This document shows positions 1 through 11,194 of a stretch of DNA of 64,000 nucleotides, piece after piece. The DNA is from Archegozetes longisetosus (lineage: Eukaryota > Arthropoda > Arachnida > Sarcoptiformes > Trhypochthoniidae), in assembly GCA_018873245.2 (NCBI GenBank), contig JAEMBT020000005.1:5938001-6002000 (forward strand), written 5' to 3'. The notes below the pieces were generated by a model that was not told the origin of the DNA, made no database searches, and was given only the letters and a program-made list of their open reading frames with translations. Positions within the stretch are counted from its first letter, which is position 1, and each line of letters begins with the position of its first letter. A program made the position numbers and the translations under genes.

Positions 1-323
1 TATAATAATTAGGGGTTAAAACTTGAAATTTCGAACAAGGAGACTCACTTATCTTATGAATTATCATTATTTCTAAGCCTTAAACGTTCAATAGGATCTT
101 AGAGCACCAATAGAGACGAGATTTAGTGCAATCCTTTGTTTCATTCAAATCATTTATCTTGATTTAACTCACTTTTCATCTCTTATTCCAGATTATTTTA
201 ATATAATTTTTATTAATATAATCTTTAATCCTTTAAATTTTTCTTTAAATCTTAAGATTGATTGACTCAACATTTTTGAGAAACAATTTTCAACTATTCC
301 TAATTTGATAATTTGTTTTACAG
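1..323 (+). other. Intron of Girdin (or upstream intronic sequence)
   Basis: AT-rich sequence ending in a pyrimidine-containing tract and TTTTACAG at 316-323, the acceptor of the first visible girdin exon. I see no open coding stretch in it. Confidence 0.6.
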
Positions 324-1860
324 CTGACTACGAAACTCAATCCTCGAATAGTTCAGCCTTAAAATCACTTTACAAGAACTTGAAAGCAGAGCATAAGGCT
401 GTTCAAGAAAAACTTCAGGCATGGCTTGTGTCTCAAGAGGAATTGCAAAAAATGAAGGATGAGATTGAAAGCAGAGTAGATTCTTCCAACAACAATCAAA
501 CGAATGCCGAAATAAAAAGATTAGAAGAAGAAAACAGAGTAATAAATGAAGAGCACAAAAGGCTTCAAACAGAATATAAGATGTTGCAAAATATTTATAA
601 GAAGCTGAGAGCAGAGAACAATGATTTGAAATTGAAGCACACAGAATTGCAAGGAGAAACAGCTGAATGTAGAGATAGGATGTCTTTATTGGATGTTGAA
701 GTATCTAAACTTTCCAACTATTGCGAAATGGTTGCCTTTACTAACAATTCAGTTGAATGTCATCGAAAGAGATTAATAACCAGTATGTCTAACTTATTGA
801 GCCAATACCACGACTTACTCAATGAAATTGGTGACGATAGTGAGAAGCTAATTACTGATAAAATCCATGATCTAAGTGCCAAAAAGGAGAAGTTGGAAAA
901 AATGATTAAAGAATATGATGTCACACTTGAGAAGAAGAAAGTCGCTGTCACTAATCCTAATGTTGTCCGTCGTATTCATAGATCTACCACTGATCTGTGC
1001 CTATCAAACAATCAAAAGATTCATTCAAGAGATCGTAATTCCGCACCTATTGATAATTTAGTGGACGAAGCCATTTATGGCCGCATTTGGGAGGCAGAGA
1101 CACCTCCTATTCCTAGCAATACAGCTATTTTACGTCCATTTAGGAATAATAATTGCTCCACATTGGCATTAGATCAAAACAATTCGAAACTTATCGAGAA
1201 TATGAAGCCGACAAATAGCGACTCGACAACTCAGGTAATCAACTTTCAAATCATATTTCCATACCTAATGATTGCCTGTCAAGTTTAACCCTAACCCTAA
1301 CCTTAAACCAACTCTAACCTGTTAATTATTGAATTTAGACAAAAGATGAGGTGCAAAAACTCGATCGAAATAGTGTGATATCTCCAGTACCGCCTCCTCG
1401 ACCTCCACCACGAGTTTCAACAACGATAGAGAATAAAATGACGATAAGTGTAATAACTAGTCCAACGCGTTCTTCCCCATTAAACAACAGCTCAACCAGT
1501 TGTGAAACGACTCCTCTGAGTGGCACTGGAAGAAATAACTCTCATTTATACAATAATCATTTCACCAGAGGAACATTCAAAAGCAATAGTATTAATTATG
1601 GCAGTCCAATACGTCGCCAACGAGACCATCATCCGAATAAGAACGGTCATCACCACATTCACCACTTTCATCACATTCATCCTCATTCTGCGTCACCTTC
1701 CTTGCATTCGGACTCCTCTTTGACTCCAGTGGAAGATTCTGAATTAAGTGATAGTGCAGGCAATATGAATAATAGATCTCGTAATTTAAATAATGTCGAT
1801 AATGTAACTGTTAATAGTAATGCTACTAATTCTATTTGGTATGAATATGGATGTGTCTAA
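324..1860 (+). CDS. Girdin: Girdin/Daple (CCDC88 family), C-terminal two exons
   Basis: This is a partial gene whose upstream exons lie before the window. The exons are 324-1234 and 1339-1860; the acceptor at 322-323 leaves a phase-1 codon and the intron between them is phase 0, so 477 residues plus the stop are seen. The first exon is a long coiled coil rich in Leu, Glu and Lys that ends with a CCDC88-like stretch (SKLSNYCEM, then LLSQYHDLLNEIGDD and KKEKLEKMIKEYD). The tail is low-complexity, Ser/Asn/Pro-rich, with a Pro run (VPPPRPPPRV) and a His-rich patch. The last residues, WYEYGCV, match the Gly-Cys-Val PDZ-binding end known from Daple, which in vertebrates binds Dishevelled. The family links actin, polarity proteins and G-alpha signalling. 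I did not find a clear G-alpha-binding (GBA) motif here. The family call is firm; choosing girdin over Daple is not meaningful for an invertebrate single copy. Confidence 0.87.
1624..1692 (+). repeat. His-codon-rich tract inside Girdin
   Basis: A run of CAT/CAC codons gives a histidine-rich stretch (HHPNKNGHHHIHHFHHIHPH) in the disordered girdin tail. It is in frame and part of the protein. Such tracts can bind metal or act in condensates, but nothing here shows a function. Confidence 0.7.
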
Positions 1861-2016
1861 TTTGTCTTTTAGTTGTTGTAATTAACTAACCTAAATTCTA
1901 TTTGTTCTACCACACTAAACGTTACTTAATATCGTTCATCAACATTTTAAATATTAAATATTTTAACAAACAATTCGAGTGTCTTTTTCAACAATCATCC
2001 ATACAGTTACTGTTTT

Positions 2017-2055
<39 letters not shown>

Positions 2056-3234
2056 GAATGTTCATATGTCTCATAAATAAGTTGAAATACTGCCAAAACT
2101 TTATTCAAATTGTTTGATTGGTCAGAATCATCTTATATTGAAATGTATTTGAATGAATCGATAACAATATTCGGAATTAGATAAAATTGAAAATAATTGA
2201 AATGCTCTTTAAATGTGAAAAGAAGTGTATTGATTTGTTGAAAAATTAAATTGAATTATAAATGAAAACATAGAATCGGATGTTACTTATAAAGTATTGT
2301 TGAAATAGAGTTGAGTTGATTATTGCGCATAAATTTAATAGAAAATTGAAAGTTAAATATCTGTGATTGTTCAGAATGACATGGTTTATGACAATTTATG
2401 GTTAACTTGAATAAGTTTGAAGTAATGCTAAAAATGTATTATTAAATAGATAAATATAACAGTAAAATGAGTGCCCAACCTATATATTAAGCAGAAATTA
2501 TATTAAAATATAAGGTAGCTGTATATATATCTATATATATTCCTAACTTAACTTATATATAAGTATATATGTTTAATAATAGTAATTATAATTATATTGA
2601 ACATTCATATAATAAAACCACATCAGTATAAATCGGATTATAACTGGATTATAACAGATTTTCTTCTAATAGTTTATCTTTTAAGTTTGGTTACCAATAA
2701 CACAATATTAGGAATGATTAATTAATTATTCAATCTAATACATGTTTCAAAGTAATAGTTACTGTTCATTTCTAATACGCATTGTTCATCTTATGATACT
2801 ATTATAGAATTTAATCAAATTAATCATAAAAGTTCAAATAGTAATGTCGAAGAAGAAAAGCACGTCATTCTAACTCGTAAGCGATTCGTAGGATATAAAT
2901 GAATTACTGTACTTAAAATTAAGTTACAATTAGATGAATTCTGTTTGATTTATGTAAGCATATAATAACGGCTTATGGCAATCAGGCATTTGGTGGAAGA
3001 GGAGTTGATTACCTGCTGTAAGTTGAACTACAGCCGCATTTGGACCCTCAACAAGAATACTGTATACATTATATTAGGCAAACAGGGATTTGCAAATAGC
3101 AATACAGTAATACAGTATGTGTGCAGGTTTTCAATGCATAACAATGTTTATGCAAGTGCAACACCCACTCTATTAATTCAATTTGGTTAATTCAATTTCA
3201 CATTCCTTTCCGAAATTTTACCCCTCTTTCTATC
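1861..3234. other. Convergent 3' flanks of Girdin and Syt14
   Basis: AT-rich sequence between the girdin stop and the Syt14 stop, which face each other. It holds the CT microsatellite and an AATAAA-type signal near 2611 that could end the girdin transcript. A short open stretch at 2975-3190 has no family resemblance and no splice context; I do not call it a gene. Confidence 0.6.
2020..2053. repeat. (CT)n microsatellite
   Basis: About 17 uninterrupted CT units in the 3' flank of girdin, probably in its 3' UTR. Confidence 0.95.
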
Positions 3235-5386
3235 TCATGATTCAAGCAGTACGTGCCATCGACACACTTGTTCTCCTTTGCTGTCTCTCATGTCGTTCCA
3301 ATGAGATAGTTCTTCGTCACCACTACTGTTGTACCCAAGAGAAAACCAACCGATCATCTCTTTTCTCTTCATACTTCTCTTATTGTAAACTGATATCATT
3401 AAAGTGACGTCTGGTAACTGAAACAATGCCACCTAAGTAACAATATCAAATATGTGAGTTAACTGCTAAACTTTCAAGTCTGTCACAAATACTCACTTGG
3501 AATATGAAAGTCTCTTTGAAAAGTGGATTTGGCTGACCTCTTCGAACGCTAGTTTTACTTCTGGCAATCTCTTGACCACTTGACGATACAAGGGATAGCT
3601 TGACGTATGTGTCCGGAGCTCTTGTCATTGTTATGTTTCGAAATTGACTCCCTATCAGAAGTAGTCTCGAATTTAAGTCGTAAACTTGACTAAAGTTTGT
3701 AATTCAGAAAAGATATTCACCTTTGATTACCGACACATTAAGCCTACCAGTGGTGCCATTATATGCCAGTCCAAGAAGCATCTCAGGAAGGCTTGCGTGT
3801 TGCATGGATTGGGTCGAACCTGTGCTGTCACTACGAGCCAAACTCGACACTTCCGATCTGGAATCTGATTGCTGTAAAATCAAAATTATTTTCCTATAGT
3901 TAAGATTCTCTGGGTTTTTGTTAATTGATTATCAAAACATACGGCGAGATTAGATCGAGGCTCAAGTGTAAGCCAGAGTCTTGTCTCTTGTTGTTGAGGT
4001 TTCATACATGAAAATATTATTATGCTCTCGCCTAAAATAAAGTCAAATTTTCAATTTACATTAATAATTAATATGATATGGTTAGGCTGGGATGGATTAT
4101 ATTAAGTCACGTTGAATTAGATTTAGTTGAGCTAGGTTAGATTGGATTAGGTTAGATCAGATTTTGCTAAGTTAGGTCAGGTCAGGCTGGATTAGGTTAG
4201 ATTACTTTAGGATAGATTAAACTAGGCTAGGCTTACCGATCATATGTTCTCTTCTTGCAAATGTTGTACCATAAATACGAAATCTTATTCCCAAATTCAT
4301 CACATCGTCCGGATTTATTCGACTGAACGTAAAGGTCTCGTTAAATATTGGGTTTCCGCTCGCCTTAATTTTAGTTTTGTGTTTTTGTCTTTTATGTGGT
4401 AATAAAATCAGGCGCACGTGTATCTGATTGGCACCGCCGCGTTCTTTGCATGGAATATCACTAGCTTGGAATACATTTACAATCAATTTCTTAGTGGGTG
4501 CGTCATAAGCGTAACCGACCTCAAGTGACCCACACTTTGTTATCAACTGAGAATCTGATTGTAAATGCGATGAAAATTCTTGCGAATGCGATGACTGCGC
4601 ATCTGATTCGCACTTTTCGAAGGCTGTATTACTAAACTGTGACCTGATGTCATCTCTAAAATTTATCGAATTCGAGTGATTATTCTTGTTTGACTTATTC
4701 GCAAACTTATTCTTCTCTTTCGATAATGAACTGTGTGACTGATGTGATTCATCTTCATTGTCAGCACTTCCGGCCTCACTGGAACACGACCCCTCACTCG
4801 ACCCATTCTTACCTATCCTCCCCTTTTCTGCTAATGATATTAAATCTCTAGAACTGCTGGCAACAGCATTTGAACTATTTTCTGATTTGGTCTCTAGTTG
4901 TGATTCACAGCGAATCGATGATTTCAATAAATTACTACTCCTTTTATTGTCAATCTTATGCGATTCGTTGATCCCGTGATCAGCCACCCTATGTCTATTT
5001 TTTAACGATTTGTTTTTTGTTTCTGTTTCATTTTTCAGAAGACTTGTCTGTCGGCTTATGTTGTTTTGATTGCTTGTCGAACGCTGTAATCTTTGTATGA
5101 GTTCGTCTTCACTGTCCGTCGATGAATCCAGTTCATCATCATATGAAAAGGCATCAACTAAATAGACAACCAGATCATTTATATTGAAAACTTTTTTATG
5201 CATATTCTACTCTTATACCTAAATCCTTTGAAATTTTGTCTTTTGGAATTTTTAGAGGCTCGTCACAACATGGAAAGCCTCCGATCGTGTTGAAACAAAA
5301 CTTTTTTGTTAAATACAAATAGAAGACAAGCAAACATGTCATACAAATCGCAACCAGTCCTAAGAAAGCACTCGCTTCTGTCGGAA
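3235..5386 (-). CDS. Syt14: Synaptotagmin-14/16-like protein (TM plus two C2 domains)
   Basis: Exons on the minus strand: 5386-5219, 5157-4237, 4031-3943, 3871-3721, 3651-3497 and 3432-3235. All phases agree, giving about 561 residues after a missing first exon. Order: a single membrane segment ([19 protein letters not shown]) followed by the KKFCF...GGFP juxtamembrane motif of Syt14; a long acidic Ser/Asn-rich linker; C2A ([20 protein letters not shown]); then C2B with [22 protein letters not shown] and [16 protein letters not shown], ending [10 protein letters not shown]. The C2 loops lack the usual Asp cluster, in keeping with the calcium-independent Syt14/16 group thought to act in membrane trafficking. 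The start codon is not in these exons. A 10-base exon 6336-6327 (ATG CTG TCA G, donor GTATGA) would join in phase 1, but this is only a weak candidate. Confidence 0.93.
4081..4230. repeat. Degenerate GGTTAGATT-like repeats in a Syt14 intron
   Basis: The plus strand shows many imperfect GTTAG/GATTAG/GGCTAG units. Read on the transcribed strand they are CTAAYC/CTAACC units in the short intron between the two C2A exons (4236-4032). They resemble branch-point sequences or degenerate telomere-like repeats. Confidence 0.6.
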
Positions 5387-8300
5387 CTGTCAACAAAATT
5401 ATTTTAAACTTTTAGTCCGGCTACATAAATGAATGAATTAATAATGAGTTGAAATTTATTTTTTAAAATGCAATTTAGGTTAGAAATAAAACTATCTTAA
5501 TTAGGGTAATGTTAGTTGAATGCATGCATGCTTTTAGCTTTTTCCTGCCCTAAATAGTTATGCCCTTTTCGATAAATATATAAAACTTTACGCTTTACAC
5601 CAAATTATTCAAATTTTAAAGTTTTTAATTTCATAAACCATTAAATAGACATTCAATAACTCTTTCGCATTTTGTTCATAGAGAAAATTTCGAAACTCAA
5701 CATTCATCAATAAATATTTGAAGACATTTTTGAAACCGTAATTAAATAAATGCATTAAACAAAGTATTATTACTATGAAACGCAATAAAATTAAATGAAA
5801 TACATACAGAATAGTTACTTTCATTGAGTTACTTAAGCAACTAAGCTATCATTTCTGAATTATTATTTATTAATACGAAAATAGGGAACCATATAGCATT
5901 GCAAAACATGCATTTAATATAAGTATCTCAGCCTCAATGAAGCACTCAATTGAATTCACAATTTCTCAAATAAAGTAAACTTAGTATCACAAAAATTAAT
6001 AATCAAGTATAAAACAACCTCAAACAATAGTTAAGGTAATACGAAAGTGTTTATTTATGATCACTTATGTTAACCCATTTAGCAATACTTGAAATGCATA
6101 ATCAAATTGTTAAATAAGGTTATTCGAGACAGTATGAGGTAAATCTCATATAATTGCTAATTGAACGACACATTTGTGTTTTAATAAAACAAATAATACG
6201 ACCTTAAGGTTATAAAGCATTATAAATATATATTTTTTATATAATATATACAGATATTGTATTCAGAGAAACACAAAGTGCGTATTTTAGACACAAGACA
6301 GAAAATCAAATTAAATTTCATCATACCTGACAGCATTTTAATTGAAATCTTCAACAACTGACGAACAGCTTAATTACAAATGACCAAAGATAACATATTA
6401 GTAGATAAAATTAAAAGAGAAGAGAAGAGGATTAGAAAAATATATTGTTTCTGCTCCCGAAAGCAGTCTTTAGCGCAACACTTCAGTCTTTTGCCTAGCC
6501 ATTTGCAAAGCGCATCCCTAAGCCTTATCTGAAGAAATGAATGGCTTATACATTCTCTCTATTGTATAATGTATTGCAACACAGCTTCTATAAAAACTAT
6601 TCCTATATAAGTGTAATACTAGGCAACCATCGATTGATTTCGAACAAACGAGAAACTTGAGAAACCAAGGTTTAGTAATGGCTATTTGAAGCATCAACTC
6701 TTTATAGTTGTTTAAATATTTGACTCATTTATTTGGCATAATCTAAACTCAAATAACATTTGACAAGTTTACTAATCACTCAGAACATTATTGAATCAAT
6801 TGTTCCATTATAACTCACTTTTATGACCTTTTATTACACATATACTAAACCTAAACCTAACTATTTTCCATTTGAGACAATAATTATCTGACAAATATTA
6901 ACGATAGCGTTAAGTTATATTTTATTACTAAACTTATTGCACTTTTGCAACTATTCATTTTGATATTAAACATCAATCAGATATGTTATTGATTAATTAA
7001 TTAATGGGTTATTAAGCATAAAAGGGAAATGTTAATTACTCGTCAACTAAGATAATTGTGTTGCACTTCTCCCTAATCAATTGTTTTCCCCCAATCAGAT
7101 ACTTTCATCAATTGATTGCTCTCTGTAGTGTTGTTTTGTTTTGTTTATATCGATATTTTCATAAATTGTTCTGATGCTTAGACTGACATCAGTTAAAGTT
7201 AATGTTATATTTTTCATAAACATTATATCTACGCATGGTTCTCAGCTAGTAATCTTTTTTAAATATAAAAATAATGCGTCATTTTACCAAAAGTCATGTA
7301 TTTTTTTGCTCATCCAAATAGTTTGCGAATTTAATCAAGAAGGCACGCCAATAATGACATTTTAGAAAAAAACAGTTTAGCTTCCAATTCAACGAAATTG
7401 GTATCCAATACAGAGTCGTAGTCATGATTTCTCTCTTTATGAGACTAAAACTTTTTTATTTGATTGAAGTTATCATGGATTTGAGATAGAATCTCGATCG
7501 CAGGAACTTCACAACTGATTTGCCGACTAATGACGGTAGATCAAATGAAATGAAAAGTTGTAATTTGCTCAAATTCATACACTAAAATCATATTTTGAAA
7601 ACTTGTGACGGAAGCACAACCCCTTATCGTTTGATGCGGCCACAGCATCAACAAACATCTAGTACTTATTCATTAAATCAGTTAAGGTTAATTAGGGTAG
7701 TAATTACGTTAATTTAATCTTTCCAAACTATCTATTAGCAGTGTATGAGCTCTAGCGATCCAACTAAATCGCTTTAATTATAACTTGTGCATCAAATCAA
7801 TCATTATTTACTTTTAAATATGTGAACATGTCTCCAATTTGAACAATTTGTTTATTTGATCAATGAGTCAAGTTTTAAATTTACTTATAGCCAATCGCGA
7901 ACTTCAATTCATATTTGGCATTCTTACTAATTTACTAATAATTAGTAATTATTATCAAATATATTACTGCAAATATTTCTCTCGAAACATTTAATACATG
8001 TACAATTGATTGGGTTTAATTAATTGAAAAGACAACAATATTGAGTGCACTCGTGTGTGTTGAGTATAAGTACAGAACGGTTTATTTGAGACCAAAATTA
8101 ATAACTCAATAGATAGAGAGACTATTGAAAGCTATTAAATCACAATGTTTAGGCTATCGTTCTGTTTAGTCAACTTATTTGATACCAACCTATTTCTTTC
8201 TTTCAATCCTTTACTATGTTTTTATTTCCTTCCATAAGTCTATTTTTCTATTTTTCACTTTTATTTCTATTTTATCTATTTTTTTATTCTTGTCAATCAA

Positions 8301-9077
8301 TTCAATCAGATTTTTGATAATAAAATCTATTTTTATATGTTTTGGTGAGATATCTATGAATACAGTAAAACTTGTTTGTTATATACAGTTAAACTGATTT
8401 TAAAAGCAAACTAAATAAATCTATAACAAATGAAGGTTTATTCTTAATTAATATTACTAAAACGATTTAAATTGATTTTAAGTTAAAACATTCAACTATA
8501 TTGATAAAAACTATATAAACAAGTAAAATGATTATCTACTATAGCAACAATTACATGTTATCTTCTCCATTGAAACACTCGATTGTAAACATAGCATATA
8601 TTTTAAACGAATCGCTACTCAAATACTGATCCTTTTCTTTCATATTGATCTCAACCAATTTATAGCAAATAAATAATCCAATTTGTTCATTGTTGATAAT
8701 ACATTTAGTTAGAATATGCGCCAATTACATATATTAAAATTGAAGTAGGAATTAATAGAAACATTGATAGAGTAATTAAGTCCCCCTTTAATGCGCGACG
8801 TATTTGTATATATCCTGTATTTCCTTTAAAGGAGTGGACCTTATTTTCTATGAGTTTAACGCTTAAACACCAAACTATACAACAGATGTATTACTAATTC
8901 GTGTTTAGCTCATTCATTTATTTGAACATTTTTCTCACTTTATTATTATACAAACATATGTCTCCATTTTATCATTTTCAAACCTATTATTTTAATTAAA
9001 TTGTTTATCTAATTTTTAATTATATCCTTTTAATAATTAATCAGACCCTTTATGACTTTCAATTGAATTTTAGTGTC

Positions 9078-9120
9078 AAATACTTGTGTTTAAATACTTG
9101 TGTTTAAATACTTGTGTTTA
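9078..9120. repeat. Three tandem copies of a 14-bp unit
   Basis: AAATACTTGTGTTT is repeated three times head to tail with no gaps. It is isolated in non-coding sequence. Confidence 0.9.
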
Positions 9121-10726
9121 TAGTGTTTTGTTCCTCACAACAAATACTTTTGTGACTTTTGTGACCGCTTCTCTTAAATTTAATTTTATTCGATACGGTC
9201 ATTCTCTATCATCATTTTGATTATCAAATTTATCAATTTTTTCCTTCTTCTAATACAGGTATTAATTTAGTAATTATTTGAAATTTTACTTATGTAAACA
9301 TTACTCTTAATTATCTCTGTTGTTATTTGGCGCTTTTGGCCATTAATTTGAAATTATTAAGAAAATTAAATTTATTATTTATGTAAACTAATGAATTTTG
9401 AAAATTTTTATGCTTTTCGATACTTTAATTTGCTATTTGATAATAATCTGATAATGAATTAACTGTTAACGACAGATTTATTTACTGATGTTAATTTAAA
9501 ATTTTCATTTTGTTTCATATTGAAACCTCTGCCATTCATTTAAATGCATTCAAATGAAAGTCTGCTTTCTTAAATCTCAATATTTAATCAATGCTCTCGT
9601 TTGTTTTATTTTAATATGTAAACTTTGGATAAATTTAGCTGAAAATTCTTATCTCTAAGTCATTTATTAGTAATAAAGGTGTTAATCACCAGATAAGATA
9701 ATCTATACTTTAATTTAAAATAATACTTAGATTATTTAGTTTGACATATTTAGGAATATGAGTTTGAATTTGGTTATATTGGTAAATTAAGCTAACCAAC
9801 TCTCTATTAGAAATCTATTTGAGTTGACAATATTATCAATTTATGTGAGCATCCTTAATATTATATAAGTGATCTAATAATAGATTGATATGGTATGAAT
9901 AAATACATTACATAAGTTGGTTATAAAATGGCAAAAGTCACGTTATGAAAGGAATAAAAACTGTTTCCCAGATGTTAATTGTTAGGCAAATACATTTTTT
10001 AATATCTTCTCAAATTTACTCTATCAACATTGTTATTTAAAACTATCTTTTCTATCTAGTACTAGCTTTTAATGATAAAATTTGCCAAAATATCATATTT
10101 CAACCCATTATTATGATTAGAATTAGAGCTTAAAATCACTAAATAATTCACACCCGAACTGATCTGACTCGACTCGAGTCAATCCGTTCCGATCCGATCC
10201 GACCCACAAACAGCTCTTCCTAAGCAGTTGTGGAATGTATAAAATGATGTTCTCAATTGTTTAAATCTAATCAATAAGACTTGAACAAACTGAGATTTTC
10301 ATGAAAGATCAGAAAGTGTTTGACATACTATCTAACGTCGCGATAAGAGTAAAAATCCTTAAGTGTTATATTTTCTATTTATGTTTTATCGATTAATTTA
10401 GTTTTATTGACCATAACCAACGAGTGAGTGACAAATCAACTTAAATATTGTCACTATTATCGCTTTTTTCGTATTGATGTATAAATATATAGTGAAAAGT
10501 CACGCAAAAATCTTTTATACATCAAACTGTTTCGCCTAAATGATTATTACAAACTATAACATAAAATTTGATTTAACTATCAAAGCAAAATCGACCGCCT
10601 ATAAGAGTGAAGTTAGTGTTTCAGTTCAATTATTTAGATAGAAATCACGAAACTGCCAGTTTTGCGAATTTCAATAAATTCCGGTCAATTATGTCATTAA
10701 TGTAAAAGTCGCGTCAGCTTCTACTT

Positions 10727-10962
10727 TCGGCTCTAATTCTCGACTCTAATTCTCGACTTTAATTCTCGACTCTTATTCTCGACTCTTATTCTCGACTCTT
10801 ATTCTCGACTCTTATTCTCGACTCTTATTCTCGACTCTTATTCTCGACTCTTATTCTCGACTCTTATTCTCGACTCTTATTCTCGACTCTTATTCTCGAC
10901 TCTTATTCTCGACTCTTATTCTCGACCCATATTCTCGACTCTAAACCTCGGCTCGAATTCTC
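10727..10962. repeat. 13-bp minisatellite (CGACTCTTATTCT)n
   Basis: About 18 tandem copies of a 13-base unit. The middle copies (about a dozen) are identical; units at both edges are diverged (CTCTAATT and TTTAATT on the left; CCCATATT, CTAAACCTCGG and CTCGAATT on the right), the usual mark of expansion by slippage or unequal exchange. It ends about 230 bp before the kindlin start codon, so it lies in the promoter or 5' UTR. Period and lack of spacers rule out a CRISPR array. Confidence 0.95.
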
Positions 10963-11194
10963 AGTGCGTGTAACAGAACTTATAAAAACTTCAATATCCA
11001 AAACAGTCATCGCCCACACGTTGCTATTTTATTGGCAAAGCCATGCATCTGTTGGTGTTTTTATTTTTGACCTGATTTACTAATAGATCGCTCTAAACCT
11101 AAACAGTGAACAAAATTTGGTTTAGTTTAAATATTTTTCTCTTAAAAATATTTTTATAGATATTGGTTAATGATTGAATAAAAATCCAACCAAA

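Larger units (their letters stand above)
5387..11194. other. Gene-free AT-rich region; Syt14 first exon/promoter and kindlin promoter
   Basis: I see no convincing coding exon across 5.8 kb. It must contain the start exon and promoter of Syt14 (minus) at one end and the promoter and 5' UTR of kindlin (plus) at the other. It also carries a 14-bp triple repeat near 9078, a small GC-richer patch at 10150-10205 with GATCCGATCCGACC and CTCGACTCGAGTC units, and the 13-bp minisatellite at 10727-10962. Short open stretches (for example 7174-7365 and 8179-8397) look random. Confidence 0.6.

Noticed and set aside
1284..1306. True chromosome end from CCCTAACCCTAACC
   Set aside because: Only about three units, inside an intron of an intact gene.
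2975..3190. Open frame of 71 codons near the girdin 3' flank
   Set aside because: No ATG context, family resemblance or splice partners; expected by chance at this length.
8179..8397. Open frame of 72 codons rich in Phe, Ile and Leu
   Set aside because: Composition simply reflects a T-rich stretch; no conserved motif.
10727..10962. CRISPR-like array
   Set aside because: Units of 13 bp follow each other with no spacers in a eukaryotic genome; it is a minisatellite.
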